A stretch of DNA of 64,000 nucleotides from Bacteroidota bacterium (GTDB lineage: Bacteria; Bacteroidota; Bacteroidia; 2-12-FULL-35-15). The position numbers and the translations under genes were made by a program. The notes beneath the pieces are model-generated. The model had not been told where the DNA came from. It made no database searches and saw only the letters and a program-made list of their open reading frames with translations. The DNA lies in the NCBI GenBank assembly GCA_003151815.1, contig PLYN01000008.1:1-64000 (forward strand), in the 5' to 3' direction. Shown piece by piece: positions 34,598 through 42,376 of this stretch; the stretch's first letter is position 1; every line of letters begins with the position of its first letter.

Positions 34598-35221
34598 TTG
34601 ATTTCCATCCTATTAAATTATTTTCCTGATCTTACAGAAAAACAAAAACAGCAATTTGCTGCTCTTCAAGGTTTATATGAACATTGGAATGCACAAATAA
34701 ATGTTGTTTCCCGTAAGGATATTGATTTGTTGTATGAGCGCCATGTTTTACATTCATTGGGTATTGCAAAGGCAATACACTTTAAACCAAAAACAAATAT
34801 AATGGATGTTGGCTGTGGCGGTGGATTTCCGGGTATTCCACTGGCTATATTATTTCCTGAATGTAATTTTCACCTTGTAGATTCAATTGGTAAAAAAATT
34901 AAAGTGGTGAATGAAGTGGCTGCAGCCATTGGATTAAAAAATTTAATTGCAGAACACAAACGCGCTGAAGAAGTGAATGAAAAATTTGAATTCATTGTGA
35001 GCCGTGCTGTTACCGATACTTCCGCATTTTACCGTTGGGTACAAAACAAGATCAGCAAAAAACAATTTAATAACCTACCCAACGGACTATTGCTTTTAAA
35101 GGGCGGCGACCTTACTGAAGAACTTCAGGAATTTAAAAAACGAGTAGTAATTTATGATCTGAAAGATTATTTTAAAGAGGAATTTTTCGAAACGAAAAAA
35201 GTTGTGTATCTACCGATGTGA
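34598..35221 (+). CDS. rsmG: 16S rRNA (guanine-527-N7) methyltransferase
   Basis: 207 residues with a TTG start; the family N-terminus (LLNYFPDLTEKQKQQFAALQGLYEHWN) would be lost with any later ATG. The SAM-binding motif is DVGCGGGFPGIPLAI (about 71-85), preceded by INVVSRKDIDLLYERHVLHSL. It methylates G527 (E. coli numbering) of 16S rRNA. Loss usually gives low-level streptomycin resistance. Confidence 0.94.
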   Translation: MISILLNYFPDLTEKQKQQFAALQGLYEHWNAQINVVSRKDIDLLYERHVLHSLGIAKAIHFKPKTNIMDVGCGGGFPGIPLAILFPECNFHLVDSIGKKIKVVNEVAAAIGLKNLIAEHKRAEEVNEKFEFIVSRAVTDTSAFYRWVQNKISKKQFNNLPNGLLLLKGGDLTEELQEFKKRVVIYDLKDYFKEEFFETKKVVYLPM

Positions 35222-35232
35222 TTTTATTTTAA

Positions 35233-35290
35233 AGCCTCACCCCAACCCTCTCTCCTTCGATAAATGCTCAGGATAAACTCGGAGAGGGAG
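35233..35290. repeat. REP-like CCTCTCC palindrome 3 with enlarged loop
   Basis: GCCTCACCCCAACCCTCTCTCC is separated from GGAGAGGGAG by TTCGATAAATGCTCAGGATAAACTC, a loop insertion that looks like part of another dispersed repeat. Confidence 0.65.
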
Positions 35291-35308
35291 ATTGTTTAAT
35301 TTTGTAAC

Positions 35309-36187
35309 TTACTTCTTTCCCACAAAAGCTATTCTGTGAAATTCAAATCCGTTCAATAAATTTTTTCTTTCGGGCATATACATTTTCCGATATTCTACTG
35401 CACCATTATCTTCATATAGCGTCAAACCATAAGTCTGCAAGTAGTTTGGCAGTTGTTCCGGATAAAACCCGAAAGTCCAATTCTCTTCTTTACTTTTAAG
35501 GAGTTCTTTCATTTGTGCAACACCTTTAAAAGCATTAGAATCATCGAGTGCAAGCCTGTGCAAGTATGTAAATATGATGGATGAACCGGAAGCAAATTTC
35601 TGGAAGAATTCAAATGATTTATCAATTGCTTCTGAAGATAAATACGATGTAACACCCTCCCAGATGATAACTGTGGGCAATGAAAAATTAATGTTGCGTT
35701 GAAAAGAAAATTCTGAAAGTCCTTGTTTGTTAAAATCAATTTGCAGATAACTTATATTGGATGGTGATTTTATATTGCTCTTTTTAAATATGTCTAACTT
35801 ATAATCGGATGTATTTGGATGATCTATTTCTATAACAGGCATATCCTTCAAAAAAGGCAAACGCATTGCTCTTGTATCGAATCCGGCACCTAAAATAATT
35901 ACTTGTTTTGCTCCGCCATCAATTGCTTTTTTTAATAGGTCGTCAATATATTTAGTTCGTGCGATACTTGCTGAAAGTGCACCTAATCCTCTTTTTTGAA
36001 TGTAGTTAATTATGATATTTCCAATAACAGGCATCGCAGTAATTTTAACTGCTAACTTTAATCCTATATCCAAAAATTCACTTGCCAATTCATCATCAAA
36101 CAATCTTTTTTTCGTTGGTTGATTGGTTTCGATGGCTCTGAAAAAGGCTATGTATTGTGCTGTTCGACTTACTGCAGTTGCTTTCAT
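35309..36187 (-). CDS. SAM-dependent methyltransferase, leucine carboxyl methyltransferase-like (TIGR00027)
   Basis: 292 residues from the ATG at 36187. A longer frame to 36298 exists, but its extra 37 codons consist of a dispersed repeat, so it is rejected. Motifs: MKATAVSRTAQYIAFFRA at the start, SAM-binding VIILGAGFDTRAMRL (near 105) and the acidic ..EIDHPNTSDYK after strand 2, typical of the LCM/PpmA family of small-molecule methyltransferases. Substrate unknown. Confidence 0.88.
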   Translation of the reverse strand: MKATAVSRTAQYIAFFRAIETNQPTKKRLFDDELASEFLDIGLKLAVKITAMPVIGNIIINYIQKRGLGALSASIARTKYIDDLLKKAIDGGAKQVIILGAGFDTRAMRLPFLKDMPVIEIDHPNTSDYKLDIFKKSNIKSPSNISYLQIDFNKQGLSEFSFQRNINFSLPTVIIWEGVTSYLSSEAIDKSFEFFQKFASGSSIIFTYLHRLALDDSNAFKGVAQMKELLKSKEENWTFGFYPEQLPNYLQTYGLTLYEDNGAVEYRKMYMPERKNLLNGFEFHRIAFVGKK

Positions 36188-36497
36188 TTTAATCTTATAA
36201 TCGTATAATTTGTCATCGTTAATTTCTTTTTGTCTTAATTTATTAACTCCTTCACCAGTCCCATAGGGACTAAATATCGGTAGAAAATATATAATCAAAA
36301 TTTTTGAAGTCCCGTAGGGACGAAATATATTTATATCATTATGCTCTTTTAATATTTCGTCCCTACGGGACTTTCTGTGTTCGGTGGAGGTTGGATTCTA
36401 CCGATATTCCGTCCCTACGGGACTATAAAAAAACGCCGAACTGCTCCGTATTTTTATTTTGATATGCTTAACGGAGCGTACCTATCTATAACTTTTA
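36188..36497. other. Repeat cluster between two minus-strand genes
   Basis: The 310-bp gap is dominated by four GTCCC...GGGAC repeats (36257-36424), two in each orientation. I see no promoter or RNA gene that I can support. Confidence 0.6.
36257..36424. repeat. Four GTCCCGTAGGGACGAAATAT repeats, two per strand
   Basis: Copies at about 36257-36285, 36306-36330, 36351-36374 and 36396-36424. Consensus AGTCCCGTAGGGACGAAAT, often followed by ATCGGTAGAA. The core GTCCCNTAGGGAC is itself palindromic. The same family sits at 13786-13852. Confidence 0.7.
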
Positions 36498-36863
36498 CTA
36501 TGGCAATATTCCATCTTCTTCATCGATTTTCGCATACTCAGGATTTGGAGGATAATACAATACATAGAATTTTTCTCCTATTTCCACTTCCCTTCCAATC
36601 TTATATTCAAATGAATTTATTTCAGTTATATCATAATACACTTTTCCATTTACCTTATAACAATAATGCACATTTACTGTAGATTTTCGACCTTGTGTTT
36701 TTTTATAAACTGTTCCAATTGTTTTTACTCCATAATTTGTAGGCAGATAATTATCAGTATACCAAACATAGGATATTCCTACCGCAAAGAATATTAATAA
36801 GGAATACAGAATAAATTTCCATATTTTATCTAAATTGTTTTTAATATAATTAATAATATTCAT
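36498..36863 (-). CDS. Small membrane protein, DUF3592-like
   Basis: 121 residues with one clear membrane helix (about 17-34, FILYSLLIFFAVGISYVW), then a beta-rich domain with GTVYKKTQGRKST...YCYKVNGKVYYDIT...GEKFYVLYYPPNPEYAKID, the pattern of DUF3592 proteins (a helix followed by an SH3-like strand set ending in YxPxNP). Function unknown. Solitary gene. Confidence 0.65.
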   Translation of the reverse strand: MNIINYIKNNLDKIWKFILYSLLIFFAVGISYVWYTDNYLPTNYGVKTIGTVYKKTQGRKSTVNVHYCYKVNGKVYYDITEINSFEYKIGREVEIGEKFYVLYYPPNPEYAKIDEEDGILP

Positions 36864-36926
36864 ATAAGTAGTTTTTTAAAATATTGATAACCTTTACTAA
36901 AATTTAGCGATTCTTTCTTTATCAAT

Positions 36927-38420
36927 TTATATTTCCGGCACTTTATCAAACCACGGTTTTTCTTTTTCCAATTGTGCTGCAAGGCGAAACATGGTTCCTT
37001 CATCATTTTGTTTGCCTGTAAACATCATTCCAACGGGAAGATTATCCGTTGACCAATGCAATGGAACGGTCATGGAGGGCTGTCCGGTTATATTAGCAAT
37101 AGGTGCATAAGGAATCCAATTAAAAGTTTTAGAAGCAATTTTTTCTACCTCTTTTGTATATTTTAAAATAGATGAAATTCCTAATGTGTTTAAAAATCGT
37201 AATGCGCCATCTTCCAACTTGCTTGACTGGAGTTCCCCAATTTTAAAAGGTTTCATACCCAGTGTTGGTGTTAGAAGAAAATCATACTGTTGATGAAACG
37301 CCGCCATGGTGCGACATATCTCGTTCCATTTTAATCGCTCTAAAGCAAAGTCGTGCGCGGAATACGATTTACCTAATTTGTATAGCAGCCAGGTATTGGG
37401 TTCAAAGTCGGCAGGAGAAAGTTTTCGTCCCTGCTCCATTTCAAGGTAGGAAAGCGTTGCCGACAACTCACCATATACCATCATCGTAAACATTCCGATG
37501 AACATTTCCTTTTTATAAGGAAGTTTTACTTCAGTAACTTCATGTCCGAGACCCTTCAGCAATTGAACTGTTGATTGAATTGCTTTTACATTTTCTTCGT
37601 CCTGTACGAAATCAAAACCTTTCGGAAAATCCAGACTGTATCCGATCTTTAATTTACCGGTAGGCAATTTTACTTCTTCGGCATACGGTCGTTCCGGACT
37701 TTGAATGATGTATGGATCGCCAGGACTGGCGCCACTTACCAGATCATAATACAAAGCGGTATCTCTGACACTTCGTGACACCACACCTTCGCATACCGCT
37801 CCACCCCACTCTTCACCATAAGAAGTACCTAAGGTAATTCTTCCACGGGTTGGTTTCATACCGAACAAACCATTGCAACTCGCGGGAATACGAATAGAAC
37901 CGCCGCCATCATTTGCGCTTGCCATCGGAACGATACCTGCGGCAACTGCTGCTGCGCTACCGCCACTAGAACCACCGGTAGTATGATTTAAGTTCCATGG
38001 GTTGTGTGCTGCACCGAAAAGTTCCGGTTCCGTAAAAGGGGTTAATCCAAATTCGGGAGTATTTGTTTTTCCAAAAATTACCAACCCTGCTTTTAACATT
38101 CGATCGGTAACAACAGAATTTTCTTTTGAAATATAATTTTTCAAATATTTTGAACCGGCTGTGTAACGTGTGCCTTTTAGTTGAGGGCCCAGATCCTTTA
38201 TAAGATAAGGAACACCGGCAAATGAAGCATTTGGATCAACCGTTTTTAATTGTTCTTTTCCAAGATCATATAATTTAGTAACAACAGCATTTATTTTGGG
38301 ATTTACTTCTTCAGCACGCTCAATGGCTATATTAAGAAGCTCCTGAGAAGTAACTTCTTTTGTCTTTATTAGTTCTGACAATGCTGTAGCATCGTGTTTT
38401 CGGTATTCCTGAAAGTTCAT
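36927..38420 (-). CDS. Amidase signature family protein
   Basis: 497 residues. The amidase-signature Ser-Ser-Lys triad is in place: Lys in VPYLIKDLG, and Ser residues in [16 protein letters not shown] and [24 protein letters not shown]. The length fits acyl-amide hydrolases (AmiD or 6-aminohexanoate-cyclic-dimer hydrolase-like). No gatB neighbour and no glutamine-linked tRNA context, so GatA is unlikely. The natural substrate is unknown. Confidence 0.9.
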   Translation of the reverse strand: MNFQEYRKHDATALSELIKTKEVTSQELLNIAIERAEEVNPKINAVVTKLYDLGKEQLKTVDPNASFAGVPYLIKDLGPQLKGTRYTAGSKYLKNYISKENSVVTDRMLKAGLVIFGKTNTPEFGLTPFTEPELFGAAHNPWNLNHTTGGSSGGSAAAVAAGIVPMASANDGGGSIRIPASCNGLFGMKPTRGRITLGTSYGEEWGGAVCEGVVSRSVRDTALYYDLVSGASPGDPYIIQSPERPYAEEVKLPTGKLKIGYSLDFPKGFDFVQDEENVKAIQSTVQLLKGLGHEVTEVKLPYKKEMFIGMFTMMVYGELSATLSYLEMEQGRKLSPADFEPNTWLLYKLGKSYSAHDFALERLKWNEICRTMAAFHQQYDFLLTPTLGMKPFKIGELQSSKLEDGALRFLNTLGISSILKYTKEVEKIASKTFNWIPYAPIANITGQPSMTVPLHWSTDNLPVGMMFTGKQNDEGTMFRLAAQLEKEKPWFDKVPEI

Positions 38421-38436
38421 AGGTATTGTTTTAAAA

Positions 38437-38469
38437 GCCTCACCCCGGCCCTCTCCAAAGGAGAGGGGG
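38437..38469. repeat. REP-like CCTCTCC palindrome 4
   Basis: GCCTCACCCCGG then CCCTCTCC-AAA-GGAGAGGG at 38449-38467, 16 bases upstream of the amidase start codon. Confidence 0.7.
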
Positions 38470-38512
38470 AAAGAATGTAAATGCTAATTGTTAAAACTAT
38501 TTAATTATTAAA

Positions 38513-39433
38513 TCACAATTTCTTTTGTAAAACTTTTGCGCGCTTATCCTCGCCATCATGCGTCCAACCGGGACCGAGTATTAAATATTTGAATTTATCT
38601 TTCCAGGTTTTTGCTCTTCCAACATCTTTGCTTAAAGCGATAATTTCATGTGTTGCAATTTTCAATGGATTTTTTGTATCGATGTTTACGGTCAATCCAT
38701 ATTTGGGTTGAAAGGTTTCTTCTTCAAAACTACCAAACATTTTATCCCATATAATTAAAACACCACCATAATTTTTATCCAGATAATGTAAATCGGAACT
38801 GTGGTGAACCCTATGATGTGATGGAGTATTCAAGAATTTCTCCAAAAATCCGAGTTTACTTATTTGTTCCGTATGAACAAAAAACTGGTAGATCAAACTA
38901 AATTGTATCATGAAGAAAATCATGATGGGATGAAAGCCAACGAATGGTAACCAAATCCAAAATACATATTTAAAGATGTCTTCCCACCAACCTTGTCGCA
39001 ATGCTGTTGCATAATTATATTCTTGCGAAGAGTGATGGTTAACGTGACCAGCCCATAACACACGGACCTCGTGCATAAAACGGTGACACCAATAAAAGGT
39101 AAAGTCGTCGGCAAAAAATAATAAGACCCAGGCATACCAATGTTCTTTATGCCAGGCAAGATTAAAAAAACCTTCGAAGGTATCCGGACCTAAAGAATCA
39201 AAGATCCTGTATTTATAAATGATAAAGAACAGGGTGATGTAAAATGCTTTGGAAACAATGTTCACAAACACTACACCGATGCCCATGTTAATACTGGCAA
39301 AGGCTTCCGAGTAATCGTATTTAAGTTGATGTTGTTTTGTTATGATCCAGATCTCAATAATTACCAATAAAATAAAAACCGGAATTGCATAAACGGTAGG
39401 GTCGGGAACAGAAAAAGGATTTATGAAATTCAT
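38513..39433 (-). CDS. Sterol desaturase/fatty acid hydroxylase family protein
   Basis: 306 residues with about four membrane helices and the three His clusters that hold the di-iron centre: HRFMHE, GHVNHHSSQ and SHHRVHHSSD. Family members hydroxylate or desaturate lipids, or cleave ether lipids (alkylglycerol monooxygenase type). Lipid substrate unknown. A related but smaller enzyme is at 40261. Confidence 0.85.
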   Translation of the reverse strand: MNFINPFSVPDPTVYAIPVFILLVIIEIWIITKQHQLKYDYSEAFASINMGIGVVFVNIVSKAFYITLFFIIYKYRIFDSLGPDTFEGFFNLAWHKEHWYAWVLLFFADDFTFYWCHRFMHEVRVLWAGHVNHHSSQEYNYATALRQGWWEDIFKYVFWIWLPFVGFHPIMIFFMIQFSLIYQFFVHTEQISKLGFLEKFLNTPSHHRVHHSSDLHYLDKNYGGVLIIWDKMFGSFEEETFQPKYGLTVNIDTKNPLKIATHEIIALSKDVGRAKTWKDKFKYLILGPGWTHDGEDKRAKVLQKKL

Positions 39434-39484
39434 GTTGTTGAATTAATAAAATGATACACAAAATTTCTAATGCGTAAATTATTT

Positions 39485-39622
39485 AACCACATAGAAACAT
39501 AGTCTTTTTTTATTTAAAGTTTTACATAGCACCCGATAAATCGGGAAAACATAGAAAGACTATGTGTAAAAATTTATTTTTCTTTATTTTTTCTTATTCC
39601 TATGAACCTATGTGGTTAATAG
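39485..39622. repeat. Inverted ACCACATAG / CTATGTGGT repeat
   Basis: TAACCACATAG at 39485-39495 faces CTATGTGGTTA at 39609-39619, with a second inner pair (ACATAGAAAG / GACTATGTG). It fills the gap between two minus-strand genes and could fold into a long hairpin. Confidence 0.5.
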
Positions 39623-39641
39623 TCGAATCAGTATATCACAA

Positions 39642-40199
39642 TCATTTCATTTTGTTAAATGCTTCAGCAACCCACAAAAGTTCTTTTAAAAAAGAGGCTG
39701 CTCTTTTATCTGTTGCTTCTTTATTAATCGCATTTCCTTCCTCATCAAATGCATCCTGAACATTAGGAACCGGAAATAAGGTGGAAATTGGTGAGGCTTT
39801 TATTTTCATTAGAATCGTTTGCAATTGATCAATTGCGTTTATTCCACCAAAATTGCCAGATGAAACACCTATTATTCCTATAGGTTTGTGAAACCATTCT
39901 TTCACCAATACATCTATTGCATTTTTTACTGCGGCAGGATAACCACTATTGTATTCAGGAGAAACTAAAATTACGGCATCAGCTTTTGTTATTTTTTCAG
40001 AAAACAATTTAACATTAACAGAAGGATTAGTAAGATTTATTAACCGCTCTTCCATAATTGGAAAATTAAATTCTTTTAAATCGAGAATTTCAGAAGTAGC
40101 GAGATTGTTTTGAGTAATATAATTATTAAAATATTTTGCCACACGATGGCTTTTTCTGCCGGTACGAATACTACCTGAAATGATTGCGATGTGAAGCAT
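39642..40199 (-). CDS. NADPH-dependent FMN reductase
   Basis: 185 residues, a flavodoxin-like fold: phosphate-binding GSIRTGRKSHRVAKYF at the N-terminus and the FMN-binding VSPEYNSGYPAAVKNAID near 75-95. It reduces FMN, quinones or azo compounds with NADPH. Sits between the two desaturase-like genes in the same orientation and could supply electrons to them; this is inference. Confidence 0.88.
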   Translation of the reverse strand: MLHIAIISGSIRTGRKSHRVAKYFNNYITQNNLATSEILDLKEFNFPIMEERLINLTNPSVNVKLFSEKITKADAVILVSPEYNSGYPAAVKNAIDVLVKEWFHKPIGIIGVSSGNFGGINAIDQLQTILMKIKASPISTLFPVPNVQDAFDEEGNAINKEATDKRAASFLKELLWVAEAFNKMK

Positions 40200-40260
40200 A
40201 AATGTTGAGTTAAAAGTTATAAGTCGAAAGATTAAAAAATAGCATTATCATTCTTAGATA

Positions 40261-41058
40261 CTAATCGGCTTTGGTATTCTCCGGCTTTGCTGCTGCCATT
40301 TTTTCAAATGTTTCATGATACTTTTCATGATTAGTACCCATCAACTTGTCCCAAAAGTTGAAGTATAAGCCATAATTACAATCGAAGAAAGTATGATGCA
40401 TATTATGATGCGTGGAAGTATTGTTCCAACCCGTCAATTTATTTTTGGTGAAACCCGGAGAGTACATTTCAAAACCAAGATGTCCGATAACATTTAATGC
40501 TGTACTAAATAAAATAAAAATAAATACAGCTAAAGCGTGAGCCGGCATAATCATTACTATCAAAGGGACAATCCCTGCCTCAATAAAACCCTCGATAGGG
40601 TGAAATGAAAAAGAAGCCCAAGGCGAAGGATTGATAGAATGATGATGGACTTTATGAACGATTGGATATATTTTTCTCAGATGCATGAAGCGATGTCCCC
40701 AATAAAAATAAGTATCATGAATGAATATCATCGCTATGATGCTGAAAAAAAAGTAAGCTGTTCCATAGTCGGAAATGTTTTTATACATTTTTGTTATTCC
40801 GTGTTCATTTGCAATTGCAATACAAAGTCCGGTAATCATGAAAATAAGCATGTTGAGCATGGAATATTTAATTTCATACCACAAATTTTCTTTACCCGGA
40901 AATTTTTTTTGTATCCTTCTGTGCGACCATTTTTCTTTCATCAGCACATAAAAAATCAAAAAGGCAGAACCCGCAAATATCAAATATCTTAATGTGCTTA
41001 TGCTAAATAGTCTGATAGCTTTTTCAAAAAGTTCAGTTGCAGTAAAATGTGTTACCAT
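40261..41058 (-). CDS. Sterol desaturase/fatty acid hydroxylase family protein
   Basis: 265 residues with four or more membrane helices. His clusters: HDTYFYWGHRFMHL, HKVHHHSINPS and THHNMHHTFF. The layout matches the desaturase/hydroxylase superfamily (for example carotenoid beta-ring or fatty acid hydroxylases). It is distantly related to the 38513 enzyme. First gene of the three-gene minus-strand series 41058 to 38513. Confidence 0.85.
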   Translation of the reverse strand: MVTHFTATELFEKAIRLFSISTLRYLIFAGSAFLIFYVLMKEKWSHRRIQKKFPGKENLWYEIKYSMLNMLIFMITGLCIAIANEHGITKMYKNISDYGTAYFFFSIIAMIFIHDTYFYWGHRFMHLRKIYPIVHKVHHHSINPSPWASFSFHPIEGFIEAGIVPLIVMIMPAHALAVFIFILFSTALNVIGHLGFEMYSPGFTKNKLTGWNNTSTHHNMHHTFFDCNYGLYFNFWDKLMGTNHEKYHETFEKMAAAKPENTKAD

Positions 41059-41205
41059 CTATTGTATAAATTTTAAAAACAAGATTTAGTGGACATTATA
41101 TTATCTAAAGATAAAAATATTTATTTCAACAAACAATATATTCCTGCTAAACATCCTCTCCTATAAAGTATGTCAATGAATCTGAGTCTTTATTTATATA
41201 ATTGT

Positions 41206-41213
41206 TAACTTTG
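41206..41213 (+). promoter_or_regulatory. -7 element of histidine kinase gene
   Basis: TAACTTTG matches TAnnTTTG and ends only 4 bases before the ATG at 41218, so the message should be leaderless or nearly so. Confidence 0.55.
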
Positions 41214-41217
41214 TAAA

Positions 41218-42192
41218 ATGTCGAATAAGAACAAAAAATCCCGTCCGCTCTTTTGGTTCTACCTTTTGGTAGCATACATATTCGTGCAATTTATCTGGTG
41301 GACCTATTTGATGATAAATCTGAATAATGAAGTGGTTCATCTAAAGACAGAAATTAATTTATTGAAAGGCGAAACACTCAATGAAGTGGTGATAAAGGGC
41401 AATGAGCTTAATGAAAAACTACACAAACGTTGGTTAATGATATCAGGCGAGGGCTTGGTATTTGTTAGTCTTTTACTGTTGGGCATTTATCAGATCCGTA
41501 AAACATTTAATAAAGAAGCGAAACTTGCGCTTCAGCAAAAAAACTTTTTGTTATCGATTACCCATGAATTAAAATCGCCCATAGCATCCGTAAAATTACA
41601 ATTGCAAACATTGCAAAAACATGAGCTTGACCGCGAGAAACAAAAAGAGATCATTGCCAATGCAATAAGCGATACAGAGCGATTGAACAGTTTGGTGGAA
41701 AATATTTTACTTGCTGCTAAAATTGAAAATAACATTGATTCAATTTACAAAGAAGAATGTAATATATCAGACACCATCACTGAAGTAATGAATCAAACCA
41801 TTGCATCATTTAATTACAAACAAAAAGTGGTACTTGCAATTGAACCGGGCATTTACATGAAAATTGACAAAACAAATTTCCCGTCTATCATCCTGAATTT
41901 GTTTGAAAATGCGGTGAAATATTCTACAGGAAATTCAACCATAACGGTAAGTTTAAAAAAACAAGATCAGGCAATTATTTTATCTGTTGCCGATGAAGGT
42001 TTAGGAATTTCTGATATGGATAAAAAAAATATTTTTGAAAAATTTTATCGCATTGGTAATGAAGAAACCCGCAGTACAAAAGGAACAGGTATCGGATTGT
42101 ATATCGTAAATTATTTAGTTGAACAACATAATGGAACCATATCGGTTAAAAATAATTTACCAAAAGGAAGTATTTTTGAGGTGAGTTTTTGA
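41218..42192 (+). CDS. Sensor histidine kinase
   Basis: 324 residues. Two membrane helices (about 12-32 and 78-94) enclose a short sensor loop of about 45 residues. Dimerisation/phosphoacceptor motif ITHELKSPIASVKLQ holds His116. ATPase boxes: NLFENAVKYS (N), DEGLGISDMD (G1), GTGIGLYIV (G2). No HAMP domain and no response regulator next to it, so it is an orphan kinase. Its TGA stop is the first base of a REP-like palindrome. Confidence 0.9.
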   Translation: MSNKNKKSRPLFWFYLLVAYIFVQFIWWTYLMINLNNEVVHLKTEINLLKGETLNEVVIKGNELNEKLHKRWLMISGEGLVFVSLLLLGIYQIRKTFNKEAKLALQQKNFLLSITHELKSPIASVKLQLQTLQKHELDREKQKEIIANAISDTERLNSLVENILLAAKIENNIDSIYKEECNISDTITEVMNQTIASFNYKQKVVLAIEPGIYMKIDKTNFPSIILNLFENAVKYSTGNSTITVSLKKQDQAIILSVADEGLGISDMDKKNIFEKFYRIGNEETRSTKGTGIGLYIVNYLVEQHNGTISVKNNLPKGSIFEVSF

Positions 42193-42230
42193 CCTCACTC
42201 CTGCCCCTCTCCTCGAAAAAGGAGAGGGGT
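42191..42230. repeat. REP-like CCTCTCC palindrome 5
   Basis: The kinase stop codon runs into GACCTCACTCCTG, then CCCCTCTCC-TCGAAAAA-GGAGAGGGG (42204-42229). It could also serve as a terminator stem. Confidence 0.7.
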
Positions 42231-42339
42231 AAATATAACGCATACGTAATGATATTTATCATGTTTTATGGTGATAAAATAATTTAACTTTAAACAAAAT
42301 ATTGTAATCTAAAGAAAAATAAATAAAGGATATACACAG

Positions 42340-42371
42340 ATTCGTAATTCGTTTTAATTCGTAATTCGTAG
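42340..42371. repeat. ATTCGTAATTCG direct repeat cluster
   Basis: Two ATTCGTAATTCG copies separated by TTTTA, ending in TAG six bases before the gpmI ATG. It matches the cluster at 32631. Confidence 0.6.
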
Positions 42372-42376
42372 TAAGT

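Noticed and set aside
36188-36298. Upstream extension of the methyltransferase gene
   Set aside because: The extra 37 codons are a GTCCC/GGGAC repeat; the family N-terminus starts at 36187.
36257-36424. CRISPR array
   Set aside because: Copies alternate orientation, spacing is irregular and no cas gene is present.
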